Notes under the pieces: generated by a model
The model's input: only the letters and a program-made list of their open reading frames with translations
Database searches by the model: none
Told to the model about the DNA's origin: nothing
Translations under genes and position numbers: made by a program
Shown: positions 8,407 to 17,015 of the stretch, in pieces
Layout: every line of letters starts with the position of its first letter
How positions within the stretch are numbered: position 1 is the first letter of the stretch
Source: VXYL01 sp963666465
Lineage (GTDB): Bacteria > Pseudomonadota > Gammaproteobacteria > Pseudomonadales > Azotimanducaceae
Assembly: GCA_963666465.1 (NCBI GenBank)
Contig: OY762824.1
Location: 5,456,001-5,520,000 of the forward strand
DNA length: 64,000 nt
Direction: 5' to 3'

Positions 8407-9684
8407 ATGCTGAACGAACTCGACTTGCAGACATTGCGGGATGCCATGGCCGGCACGGCCGCTGCGTTCCGTTGCGTGACCGGCTATCAGCCGGCAGGCG
8501 GTCCAGGCGACAAGGTATTCCCACCGACATACAAAGGCGGGAAGTACGCCACGGAGGAACGCATCGATCCAGCGACGGGCGAGGTGCGCCAGTGCGTCCT
8601 GCTTGATTCGGTGCAGTCGCAGGCCAACCGGATGGAGTTGGCGCTTCTCGAAGCGCATCGCTCAGGGGCCGTGGCGCTGCCTCTCGTCGTCACGCGCTTC
8701 GATCAGGAAGAGCTGCACAAGCGGTTCGCGGTGAACAGCTTGGAGGCGCCACACCGTATCGCCGACGCCTTGTTCCGCGACAGTTTGCTTGGAGGAGTAA
8801 TGTTCCGCGATTCAGAAGCCGGTCGCTTGCTCGACACGGCTTGTGTCCGCAACGCCACTGGACTGTTTGGTCTTTGTCCCACCGCGCTGGTGTTCGGATT
8901 GTGGGACTCTACCGGGCCCCGAGGGGGCCTGGGTGCCAAGTTCCAGCGGTCGTTGGTGTCCGATATCGTCGGGTACGACGCGGTGCCGGGAGTCGACACG
9001 TCGAGTCGCATTGACCCCGCAGCCATCGAAAAGCGTGCCGGCCCTGTGTTCAGAAAAGAGGATGGTACTTGGACCTTATCTGCGGACGACGCGATGAAGG
9101 GCAAGGGCGACAAGCCAGTCTTGTACAAGCCCAACAGCAACGGCCAGGATGTCCCATATGACCCCGCAGCCAACAAAGATGTACCGGATCAAGGCCGTCC
9201 TTCGGTAATCAATCACGGCAACGTCACGCCGAACATTGCCGACGTGCGCGGTGGATTCACGATATCGCGAGCCGTTCAAACGACCACGCTGTCGCTTGCC
9301 GTCTTGCGGCGTCTGCGATTCCCGGTCAACGGCGCTTCAGAATCCGAACGCCAAGTGGACCTGGCAGCGCGCACCACGCTCGCGGCGTTGGGCCTCGCGG
9401 CCGGAACTTTGGCCCGCAATGATGTCGATCTTCGTTCGCGCTGCCATCTCTTTCCCGAAGGCCGATCTGCCTGGCAGCTACTCGCTCGCCCTGGCGAAGA
9501 ACCTGCGGAGTTCGCGCTCAATGCGCACGCCGCGATGCACCTGCTGACCTCTGCAGTCCAAGCGGCGAGAGAGGCCGGATTGCCTTGGGAAGGCGTCATC
9601 GAACTGTCCCCCTCACCGGAACTCGTTCAACTCGTGTGCGACAGCCAGAAGCTGGCGAGCAAAGGCGAGACCGAGGCGGACTGA
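8407..9684 (+). CDS. csb1: Csb1 (Cas7-type backbone subunit of type I-G Cascade)
   Basis: A 425-residue protein of the GSU0053/Csb1 family, which forms the helical backbone along the crRNA in type I-G effectors. The family signature LLDSVQSQANRMELALLEAH is present near residues 60-80, followed by the conserved SVRNATGLFGLCPTALVFG-like region (here DTACVRNATGLFGLCPTALV). The ATG at 8407 is preceded by GGAGAAGGAGAAG, an excellent ribosome site, 16 bases after the previous stop. Its stop TGA shares one base with the ATG of csb2 (TGATG), so the two are translationally coupled. Confidence 0.92.
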   Translation: MLNELDLQTLRDAMAGTAAAFRCVTGYQPAGGPGDKVFPPTYKGGKYATEERIDPATGEVRQCVLLDSVQSQANRMELALLEAHRSGAVALPLVVTRFDQEELHKRFAVNSLEAPHRIADALFRDSLLGGVMFRDSEAGRLLDTACVRNATGLFGLCPTALVFGLWDSTGPRGGLGAKFQRSLVSDIVGYDAVPGVDTSSRIDPAAIEKRAGPVFRKEDGTWTLSADDAMKGKGDKPVLYKPNSNGQDVPYDPAANKDVPDQGRPSVINHGNVTPNIADVRGGFTISRAVQTTTLSLAVLRRLRFPVNGASESERQVDLAARTTLAALGLAAGTLARNDVDLRSRCHLFPEGRSAWQLLARPGEEPAEFALNAHAAMHLLTSAVQAAREAGLPWEGVIELSPSPELVQLVCDSQKLASKGETEAD

Positions 9685-12062
9685 TGTTCGCCCTCGGCAT
9701 TCGCTACTTGAACGGCTGGTCCATGGCCGCTGCCGACGGCCCTGGGAAGGAGCGGGCCGAGTGGCCGCCGCACCCTGATCGAGTCTTCATGGCGTTGGCG
9801 GCAGCCTGGTTCGAAACCGGCGAAGATCCTGCCGAACGAGATGTCCTGCGGTGGTTGGAAGGCCTGCCGCCACCGTCCATAGCGGCATCCGATGCATGCA
9901 TGCGGACGCCTGTGGTCACCTATGTGCCGGTCAACGACGATGGCCACAAGAAGATTAGCAACCCGAAGACCGCCATAGCGAAGTTGCAGAAAAAGGGATT
10001 GGCCTACCTCCCGGAGCATAGGTCACGCCAACCCCGCGGATTCCCTGTCGCCATCCCGCAAAGCCCTACAGTGCATCTGATCTGGCGCGACGTGGTGTTG
10101 GATGGCCACTCCGCAGCACTCGAACGCCTTGCCGCGAAGGTCACGCACGTAGGTCACTCCGCATCCTTCGTGCAGGTCTGGGTTGAGCGGGACCGCCTCA
10201 TGGAACCCACTTGGATGCCTGTCGACGGCATGGCTACCCACCGCCTTAGGATTCCTTCGCCAGGTCGCCTTGACCAATTGGCTCGCCCGTATCGGGCGGT
10301 GTGGCGGGCATACCGCGACAACCTCGACCGGCTCGAACGGGCCAAGGCGGATCTCAAGGCGATGTACCCGCCGCCAAGGGTGGTATGGCGGCGCTTTCCC
10401 GATGCCGTTCTGCTGGCCGACGAAGCACTGACGAAGCGACACCCGGACTACGTGGCTGCCAAGTCGGGCGACGAACCGGCGGCGACTCGGTTGGTCGATG
10501 CGCTGCTGGATGAATCGGGCGTGGGCAAGGTCCGGCGGCTTGTTGAAGCTGGCGACATCGGGGCGCCCGCTCTGGTCTGCGCCCATGCTTACGAGGGTAA
10601 GGGCGTCAACGCGATTCCGGTCGCGCTGGCCGACGCGCTGAGCGAACAATTGGATGTCCCATTCGTTGCTGAGATCGTGCAGTCGAACGTGGTTTCCCAC
10701 ACCGGGGCTGACGGGTATGGACGGCTTGCACGCCAGGCCCGATTCGAAGGCGATGTCGATTCGGGGCGCGAGCACGTAATGGTCGACGACTTCATCGGCC
10801 AAGGCGGCACCATGGCAAATCTTCGCGGCTGGATTGAAAGACAGGGCGGCATGGTAGTCGGCGCCGTGGGATTGACCGGCAAACCTTATTCGGCCAAGTT
10901 AACCCCCACGAAGGAGCAACTGCATGAACTCAGAGACAAGCACGGACGGAGCTTCGAAAAGTGGTGGCGGGCCAAGTTCGGTCACGCCTTCAACTGCCTT
11001 ACTCAATCGGAAGCTCGGTATCTCGCCCGCTCCCCGGATGTTGACACAATCCGAGATCGACTTGCTGCGGCAGAGCGCCAAGGAGATCGCGCAGGCAACG
11101 CGGGAAGCACGCAGGACACGCAGGAACAGAAGCGACGCATCAGGGAGTTGAGATCCTATAGGCCACCGACGCCGAGACGCCCTCCTCCTGGCCAGTGGCA
11201 GGGGTATGACCGACCGCCAACACACTTCCCCGAATCCACACCGCATACCGTGTTCGACCCGAATGTCGTCGTGTTGGCCATGGGCGGTCGTCGCGTGTCC
11301 CTGCCTGGCGCACTCAAGTTGGTGACAGCACTGCGAGGATTGCTCATGCGCGAATGCCCCGTGCAACCGCCGCCCGAGTGGTTCAGCGGACATCGCGCCG
11401 ACGGCAAGCCCTCTGCCGATCCGCACTTGGCGTTGGTGCCGCTCCCGTTCGTGGGTTCCCCTCACGCCGACGGAAGGATCATGGGATTGGGACTGGTCGT
11501 ACCAAGAGAGTCGGATCCCCAGGAGGTCGGACGTTGCCTGGAACCCATCCTGCGCGATTCGAACACTGGCCTGCCGCGGGACGACCTCCGGCTTTTCGAT
11601 GGCGAGTCCTTCGATCTCGGCATCGAACTCGATAGCCGCGATCGTCCGCCGCGGAACCTTCAACACGAGACCTGGACGCAAGCGTCCCGCACCTGGGCCA
11701 GCGTCACACCCGTCGTCCTCGACCGCCATTTCGATGGCGAACACAAGTGGGAGCGGGCCGCCGAAAGCGTCAAGGATTCTTGCGCGAACGTCGGCCTGCC
11801 GCGTCCAAGCGAGGTGCTGCTGCATCCCGTTTCCCTCGTTGAGGGCGTCCCACACTCCCGGGAGTTTCCCCAGCTAACGCGCAAGCGAGACGGCGGTCGG
11901 CAGATGCATACGCACGCCGTGGTCATCTTCGACGACCCCGTGGCCGGTCCGGTACTGATCGGCGCGGGTCGTTTCCGAGGGTATGGCTTGTGCCGGCCGA
12001 TGAACCAGGATCGGCGAGCAGGACGCTCGATCGACGCGAACGAGTCGGCAAGCAGTGCTTGA
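9684..12062 (+). CDS. csb2: Csb2 (Cas5/Cas6-type RAMP) with an internal phosphoribosyltransferase-like domain
   Basis: A 792-residue single frame. The N-terminal part (about 1-205; MFALGIRYLNGWSMAA, WPPHPDRVFMALAAAW) and the C-terminal part (about 492-775; RPPPGQWQGY, EWFSGHRADGKPSADPHLAL, ending in GAGRFRGYGLCRP) are the two halves of a GSU0054/Csb2 protein, which normally has roughly 500 residues. Between them lie about 280 extra residues. These carry a phosphoribosyltransferase PRPP motif VMVDDFIGQGGTM at 365-377, a hydrophobic strand and GLTGKPYSAKL, then FGHAFNCLTQSEARYL. The insert resembles stand-alone phosphoribosyltransferases of mobile-element proteins. The reading frame is continuous and coupled to csb1. 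Confidence 0.88.
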   Translation: MFALGIRYLNGWSMAAADGPGKERAEWPPHPDRVFMALAAAWFETGEDPAERDVLRWLEGLPPPSIAASDACMRTPVVTYVPVNDDGHKKISNPKTAIAKLQKKGLAYLPEHRSRQPRGFPVAIPQSPTVHLIWRDVVLDGHSAALERLAAKVTHVGHSASFVQVWVERDRLMEPTWMPVDGMATHRLRIPSPGRLDQLARPYRAVWRAYRDNLDRLERAKADLKAMYPPPRVVWRRFPDAVLLADEALTKRHPDYVAAKSGDEPAATRLVDALLDESGVGKVRRLVEAGDIGAPALVCAHAYEGKGVNAIPVALADALSEQLDVPFVAEIVQSNVVSHTGADGYGRLARQARFEGDVDSGREHVMVDDFIGQGGTMANLRGWIERQGGMVVGAVGLTGKPYSAKLTPTKEQLHELRDKHGRSFEKWWRAKFGHAFNCLTQSEARYLARSPDVDTIRDRLAAAERQGDRAGNAGSTQDTQEQKRRIRELRSYRPPTPRRPPPGQWQGYDRPPTHFPESTPHTVFDPNVVVLAMGGRRVSLPGALKLVTALRGLLMRECPVQPPPEWFSGHRADGKPSADPHLALVPLPFVGSPHADGRIMGLGLVVPRESDPQEVGRCLEPILRDSNTGLPRDDLRLFDGESFDLGIELDSRDRPPRNLQHETWTQASRTWASVTPVVLDRHFDGEHKWERAAESVKDSCANVGLPRPSEVLLHPVSLVEGVPHSREFPQLTRKRDGGRQMHTHAVVIFDDPVAGPVLIGAGRFRGYGLCRPMNQDRRAGRSIDANESASSA

Positions 12063-12160
12063 AGCCCGCGGATCGAGCGAGGGGCTTGATGGATGTGGTC
12101 GGACAATGGCCGTTGCTGATCGCTGCGGCCAAGCGTGCATGACTCCGCGGCGACCCTGGG
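12063..12160. other. Short spacer after csb2, no CRISPR repeats
   Basis: Inspected for the CRISPR array or adaptation genes that often follow csb2. No direct repeats of 25-40 bases, no spacer-like periodicity and no cas4-cas1 frame are seen here or anywhere else in the window. Confidence 0.6.
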
Positions 12161-12575
12161 ATGAACGACGCCAATGTGCCTCGGCCAATCCCCGATGCCC
12201 TGCCCATGGCTGAATTGCGTGCCGCCACGATCATCGGGAACGGGGCGGCCGGGCTTTGTCCTGACGGGCCGTTCCGTCGCGAAGCACGGATTGCGGAGCC
12301 GTTTGGGGTTGCCGTGGGGCCGGATGGGTGGCTCTACTTCTGCGACCTTGGCAACCATCGGATTCGGCGCGTGGATCCGGAGGGGCGGACGGTCGAGACG
12401 GTGGTGGGGAGTGGTCGCGAGGGGAATGCTGGGGACGGGGGGCCTGCCACCGAGGCGGACATGCAGCAGCCGTATGAACTGCGCTTCGACGCTGGTGGCA
12501 ATCTGGTGTTCGTGGACATGACGGCGCATGTGGTGCGGCCGGTGGATGCGGGGAGCGGGTGCATCGAGACCGCCC
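12161..12575 (+). pseudogene. NHL-repeat protein, 3' truncated
   Basis: From the ATG at 12161 the frame encodes a beta-propeller start: EPFGVAVGPDGWLYFCDLGN and HRIRRVDPEGRTVETVVGSG are one NHL repeat followed by a second (QQPYELRFDAGGNLVFVDMT). The homology stops after GCIET, where a third loop should continue. Beyond this the frame runs into sequence containing a 13-G tract and into the next gene in a different frame. Only about 135 residues of a normally 300-residue or longer propeller remain, so it is broken, perhaps by a deletion or insertion at about 12575. Confidence 0.65.
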
Positions 12576-12629
12576 GCAGTCCTCGGACTCTTCGGAGGGG
12601 CGGTGTGCCCAAGCCCCTCCAGCCATCGC

Positions 12630-12642
12630 GGGGGGGGGGGGG
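12630..12642 (+). repeat. Homopolymeric G13 tract
   Basis: Thirteen consecutive G residues lie between the truncated NHL gene and the CaiB-type gene. Long G runs are prone to slippage and to assembly error, so the length is uncertain. Confidence 0.7.
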
Positions 12643-12764
12643 AGTTCACAGCGGTCCCGACACACGGCCGCAGCATTCCGGCCCGGATACCGCACTCCGG
12701 CCGCCGCAGAAGTTCCGCTTTCCCGTACACTCATGCTCATTGCCGCACGCTCTTGGAGATGCAT

Positions 12765-13982
12765 ATGGCCGCGCTCGACGGACTTCGGGTACTCGACATG
12801 ACGCAATACGAGGCTGGCACCTCGTGTACGCAGGCGCTGGCGTGGTTTGGCGCGGATGTGGTGAAGGTCGAGGCGCCGGAATACGGCGATCCGGGCCGTG
12901 GCGTTGGCCGCTCCGCCAACAAGGACTACTCCGCCTACTTCTGCGCCTGGAACGCGAACAAGCGCAGTCTCGCGCTCAATCTTCGCAGCGAAGCCGGGCG
13001 CGAGCTTTTTCTCGAGCTGGTGCCGAAATTCGACGTGTTCGTGGAGAACTATGGCCCGGGCGTGGTCGAGCGACTCGACATCGGCTATGACGTGCTCAAG
13101 GCCATCAACCCAGGCATCATCTATGCGCGCATCAAGGGCTTCGGCACCACGGGCCCGTATTCGGGCTTTCGCTGCATGGACATGGTGGCGCAGGCTGCCG
13201 CCGGCGCCTTCTCCATCACCGGCGAGGCGGATGGCCCGCCCATGATGCCGGGCCCCACCACCGGCGACTCCGGCACCGGCGTGCAGGCGGCCATGTCGAT
13301 CCTCGCGGCCTATGTGCAGAGGCAGCGCACCGGCGAGGGGCAACAGATCGAGCTGTCGATGCAGGAGGCGATGGCCTACTACGTCCGCACCCGCGCCTAC
13401 ATCGGCTCCGCCTGGGGCACCAAGGCGACGCCGCGTTCCGGCAACGCCGGTGGCTTGCCGCCGGTGAACATCTATCCCTGCAAGCCCTTCGGCGTGAACG
13501 ACTACATCTATCTGATGCCGGTGAACCAGGATCACTGGGACGGCCTTTGCGCCGCGATGGATCGAGGTGATCTGCTCATCGATCCCCGCTTCGAGAGCAC
13601 CCGCGCCAGGATGGAGAACGGCGACGCGCTCTATGAAGAGATCCGCGCCTGGTGCAGCGAGCGCACCAAGTACGAGGCGATGGAAGCTATCGCCGCCGCC
13701 GGGGTGCCGTGCTCGGCCTGTCTCGACACCGCGGAACTGCATCACGACCGCCACCTCACCGAACGCGGCTTCGTGCAGGAGCTGGACCTGCCCGTGCATG
13801 GCCGGGTGCCCATGCTCGGCTTCGCGCCGCGCATGTCCGAGTCGAGCGTGCCGATGGAGCGCCCGCCGCGTTTGGGCGAGCACACCGACGAAGTGCTGGG
13901 CGCCGACCTGGGGCTCGGCGCGAGCGAACTGGCGCAGCTCCGGGACAGTGGCGTGATCGGCGACCCGGCCCGATTCTCGTAG
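12765..13982 (+). CDS. CaiB/BaiF-type CoA transferase (class III)
   Basis: A 405-residue class III CoA transferase, moving CoA between carboxylic acids; the substrate is not predictable. Family features are the N-terminal LDGLRVLDMTQYEAGTSCTQ, GADVVKVEAPEYGDPGRG, VENYGPGVVERLDIGYDVL and GFGTTGPYSGFRCMDMV. The catalytic Asp expected after the G-x-D-M motif is consistent with FRCMDMVAQA. The ATG at 12765 has TTGGAG six bases upstream; an ATG six bases earlier is less well placed. The zinc dehydrogenase starts 35 bases after the stop on the same strand, suggesting co-transcription. Confidence 0.88.
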   Translation: MAALDGLRVLDMTQYEAGTSCTQALAWFGADVVKVEAPEYGDPGRGVGRSANKDYSAYFCAWNANKRSLALNLRSEAGRELFLELVPKFDVFVENYGPGVVERLDIGYDVLKAINPGIIYARIKGFGTTGPYSGFRCMDMVAQAAAGAFSITGEADGPPMMPGPTTGDSGTGVQAAMSILAAYVQRQRTGEGQQIELSMQEAMAYYVRTRAYIGSAWGTKATPRSGNAGGLPPVNIYPCKPFGVNDYIYLMPVNQDHWDGLCAAMDRGDLLIDPRFESTRARMENGDALYEEIRAWCSERTKYEAMEAIAAAGVPCSACLDTAELHHDRHLTERGFVQELDLPVHGRVPMLGFAPRMSESSVPMERPPRLGEHTDEVLGADLGLGASELAQLRDSGVIGDPARFS

Positions 13983-14016
13983 GTTCGTTCGAGGGCAGTT
14001 TCAAGGGAGAGCCAGC

Positions 14017-15051
14017 ATGGTCAAGGCAGCTCGATGGACCGAAGCCGGAACGCTCGCGGTGCAGGACAAGGAAGCTGTCTCACCCGGCCAGGGAGAGGTG
14101 CAGATCGCCATCGGCAGCGTCGGCATCTGCGGCTCGGACCTGCACTTCTATCGCGGCCAGTTTGCGCCCCGTGCAGGCGTCACGCCGGGACACGAACTGG
14201 CCGGCACGGTCGCCGCCGTGGGTGGCGGCGTACGTCATGTCAAGGAAGGCGATCTCGTGGGCATTGAGCCTCTCCTGCGCTGCGGCATCTGCCCGTTCTG
14301 CGCTTCCGGCGACTACCACGTCTGCGACGAACGCGGCTTGGTGGGCGAAAGGGTCGATGGCGGCATGAGTGAAATGGCCACCATCCCTGCCAACACCGCA
14401 TACCGGGTGCCGTCCGGCGTCGATGCCGAACTCGGCGCCCTCGCCGAACCCCTGGCCTGCTCGGTACACGGCTTCCACAAGACAGATCTGCGTGGCCACG
14501 AGACGGTGTTCATCGTCGGCGCCGGCACGATTGGCCTGACGGCAATCCTGGCGGCGCGAGCCAACGGCGCCCGCGTCATCGTCCTCGCCCGGCATCCGCA
14601 TCAGCAAGCCGCCGCGCTGCGGCTTGGCGCGGACGAAGTGGTGGGCGATGACGAAGCCGGCACGGAGCGGATGGAGGAACTGGCCCGCGAGCAGGCCGTC
14701 GACGTGTCGGTGGAGACCGTGGGCGGCGGCGGCGACACCTTGCGCACCGCCCAGCTCGTGCTGCGGCCCAAGGGTCGGCTGGTGGTGCTTGGGGTGTTCA
14801 CCGAGCCGGAAGTGACCATCAATGCGCTGCATCTGGCCTTGCGCGAGATCGAGATGGTCGGCTCGATGACCTATGCGGCCAGCGAAGGCCGAGCCGACTA
14901 TCAGGTGGCATTGGACGTGATGGCCGACTACGCCGATGCCGCTCGCACGCTGGTGACGCATCGCTATGGCCTCGATGCGGTCAACGATGCCTTCGCCACG
15001 GCACTCGATAAATCCACCCAATCCATCAAGGTGCATCTGAATCCGAATTGA
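14017..15051 (+). CDS. Zinc-dependent alcohol/polyol dehydrogenase (MDR family)
   Basis: A 344-residue medium-chain dehydrogenase resembling threonine/sorbitol dehydrogenases. The catalytic zinc ligand region is GICGSDLHFYRG with the downstream GHELAGTV. The structural zinc cysteines lie in CGICPFCASGDYHVC. The NAD(P) Rossmann motif is VFIVGAGTIGLTAILAARANG. It should oxidise a secondary alcohol or polyol in the cytosol; the substrate cannot be inferred. An AGGGAGAG ribosome site precedes the ATG. It lies 34 bases after a CoA transferase gene, so both may serve one carboxylic-acid or polyol catabolic step. Confidence 0.9.
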   Translation: MVKAARWTEAGTLAVQDKEAVSPGQGEVQIAIGSVGICGSDLHFYRGQFAPRAGVTPGHELAGTVAAVGGGVRHVKEGDLVGIEPLLRCGICPFCASGDYHVCDERGLVGERVDGGMSEMATIPANTAYRVPSGVDAELGALAEPLACSVHGFHKTDLRGHETVFIVGAGTIGLTAILAARANGARVIVLARHPHQQAAALRLGADEVVGDDEAGTERMEELAREQAVDVSVETVGGGGDTLRTAQLVLRPKGRLVVLGVFTEPEVTINALHLALREIEMVGSMTYAASEGRADYQVALDVMADYADAARTLVTHRYGLDAVNDAFATALDKSTQSIKVHLNPN

Positions 15052-15134
15052 AATCCGCCCTTGCCGGCGCCATGCAGTCATTGGGACCCCGACGCGGCAA
15101 GCCAGCGGCGCCCCTCACCAACCCGGAGCCATCC

Positions 15135-15998
15135 ATGCTGACCAAGATCATCCTCGGTGTCGTTGCCGCAATCGCGGTGTATCTGTTCTTCTCGGCTTTC
15201 GTCACGGTCAACAGCGGCCACGTCGGCGTCGTGCGCACGCTTGGCGCCGTGAACCCGGTGCCCTTGCCCGAAGGCTTCAACCTCAAGATGCCCTTCGTCG
15301 ACAGCGTCGAGGAAGTGGACATCCGCCTGCGGAAGGCGGAAGACCAAGCCACCGCCGCCTCGCGTGATCTGCAAGTCGTGAGCACACGCGTTGCCGTGCA
15401 GTATTCCCTCATTGCCTCGGTGGTGCCCAAGACCTATCAGAGGATCGGCCGCCGCAGCATGGTGGAAGACGCCCTCATCCGCCCGGCCATTCAGGAATCC
15501 GTGAAGGCCATCACGGCGCAGTACACGGCAGAGGAGCTGGTGACGCGGCGAGCGGAGGTGAAGGCGCAGATCCAGGAGGCCCTCGACAAGTTCATCGACG
15601 ACACCCTCGAGCAGAAGGATGCCGTCGGCGCCATCAATCTCGACAATGTCGCCATCACCGACTTCGAGTTTTCGTCGGAGTTCAACCGCGCCATCGAAGA
15701 GAAGGTGAAGGCGGAGCAGGAAGCGCTCAAGGCCGAGAACGAGAAGGTGCGCCGGGTGACGCAAGCCGAGGCCGCCGCCGAAGAACGCAAGCTCGCCGCG
15801 GACGCAGAGGCGTATCAGATCGAGCAGGAGTCCATCGCCCGCGCCGAGGCCATCCGCCGCGAGGCGGAGGCGCTGCGCGACAACCCAAGCCTGATCGAGC
15901 TGCGCATTGCCGAGAAATGGGACGGCCGGCTGCCCACGTTCACGGGCGGAGAAGCGATCCCGCTGCTGAACGTGGATTCGATCAGGAGTTCCGAATAG
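15135..15998 (+). CDS. SPFH/band-7 (prohibitin-like) membrane protein
   Basis: A 287-residue protein with one N-terminal membrane anchor (IILGVVAAIAVYLFFSAFV, about residues 4-22). It continues with an SPFH domain (VNSGHVGVVRTLGAVNPVPL, FNLKMPFVDSVEEVDIRLRK) and a long charged coiled coil rich in EAEA repeats (about 185-250). Prohibitin-like proteins form large membrane-bound rings that scaffold proteases or microdomains. The ATG at 15135 has GGAG six bases upstream. It lies 83 bases after the dehydrogenase. Its stop is followed within five bases by the first unit of the 88-bp tandem repeat. Confidence 0.88.
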   Translation: MLTKIILGVVAAIAVYLFFSAFVTVNSGHVGVVRTLGAVNPVPLPEGFNLKMPFVDSVEEVDIRLRKAEDQATAASRDLQVVSTRVAVQYSLIASVVPKTYQRIGRRSMVEDALIRPAIQESVKAITAQYTAEELVTRRAEVKAQIQEALDKFIDDTLEQKDAVGAINLDNVAITDFEFSSEFNRAIEEKVKAEQEALKAENEKVRRVTQAEAAAEERKLAADAEAYQIEQESIARAEAIRREAEALRDNPSLIELRIAEKWDGRLPTFTGGEAIPLLNVDSIRSSE

Positions 15999-16003
15999 GG
16001 GCC

Positions 16004-16537
16004 AGGAGCCTTCAGCCGGGGAAGCTTCCTCGACCGCTGACGCGCAGGGAGGTCGGGCATGTCCCCCGTCGCCGGAGGCGTGCTTCCATGCAAGGAGCCT
16101 TCAGCCGGGGAAGCTTCCTCGACCGCTGACGCGCAGGGAGGTTCGGGCATGTCCCCGTCGCCGGAGGCGTGCTTCCATGCAAGGAGCCTTCAGCCGGGGA
16201 AGCTTCCTCGACCGCTGACGCGCAGGGAGGTCGGGCATGCCCCCGTCGCCGGAGCGTGCTTCCATGCAAGGAGCCTTCAGCCGGGGAAGCTTCCTCGACC
16301 GCTGACGCGCAGGGAGGTTCGGGCATGTCCCCGTCGCCGGAGGCGTGCTTCCATGCAAGGAGCCTTCAGCCGGGGAAGCTTCCTCGACCGCTGACGCGCA
16401 GGGAGGTCGGGCATGCCCCCGTCGCCGGAGGCGTGCTTCCATGCAAGGAGCCTTCAGCCGGGGAAGCTTCCTCGACCGCTGACGCGCAGGGAGGTTCGGG
16501 CATGTCCCCGTCGCCGGAAGCGTACTTCCATGCAAGG
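16004..16537 (+). repeat. Tandem repeat, six units of 87-89 bp
   Basis: Units start at 16004, 16093, 16182, 16269, 16358 and 16446. Each begins aggagccttcagccgggg and contains an aagctt site, the cgctgacgcgcaggg block and cttccatgca at its end. Units alternate between two variants, gaggtcgggcatg and gaggttcgggcatg, so a two-unit block seems to have been amplified. The repeats are nearly identical throughout, with no unique spacers, so this is not a CRISPR array. Several frames stay open across it only because the unit lacks stops. One further copy lies inverted at 37550-37638. Confidence 0.95.
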
Positions 16538-16639
16538 TAAGCGCCGTAGGACGTCGCAGTCATCGACACGGCCTTCCCCCCTCGAAGAATCCTCCGGGTT
16601 CTTCGACTCCCCCAAGCCATCCCCGGGGCGCTGCACCCC

Positions 16640-16863
16640 GCTGTCGGCAGGGAACATTGCGAGGCCGACACCTCGGCGCCTGCCACCGCTCCCGCCTGCG
16701 GCGGCTCGACGCCGGGCACGCCGTCAAGGCCACCGCCCACCAGCTTGCGCGGCTGGTCTACGCCATGCTCGCCCGCGGCGAGGAGTACGTTGCCTGGGAG
16801 GTGGCCGACTTCGAGGCCGAGCGCCGCGACCGCCGCATCCTGCACCTCCAGTGCCAGGCGTGA
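16640..16863 (+). pseudogene. IS110-family transposase, C-terminal scrap
   Basis: The last 60 or so residues of an IS110-type transposase are readable: HAVKATAHQLARLVYAMLAR followed by GEEYVAWEVADFEAERRDRR and ending QCQA-stop. This matches the usual C-terminal region of the transposase domain of IS110 enzymes. The catalytic RuvC-like part is missing. Just upstream, 16579-16604 forms an eight-base-pair hairpin (tcgaagaa / ttcttcga). The stretch 16538-17015 contains no intact gene. Confidence 0.55.
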
Positions 16864-17015
16864 CACATCAACCTCGCCCTCGTCGAAAGGCACGCCGCCT
16901 GAACCCCGGCAGCCTCACCGCCGGCAGTACGTTAAATGCAGAGATCGCAAGTGCTTGATGGTGTGAATGTTCCAAACATGTTCCATCGAAGGGGGAGTGA
17001 TGGGAGGCGGTGCCG

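Noticed and set aside
12063..12160. Array or leader after csb2
   Set aside because: No repeats of any length are visible.
16004..16537. Possible CRISPR array
   Set aside because: The whole 88-bp unit is repeated without unique spacers, and unit length is too great for a repeat of known arrays.
16059..16540. Open frames of 100-145 codons on both strands
   Set aside because: They exist only because the 88-bp unit lacks stops in several frames; the peptides are simple repetitions.
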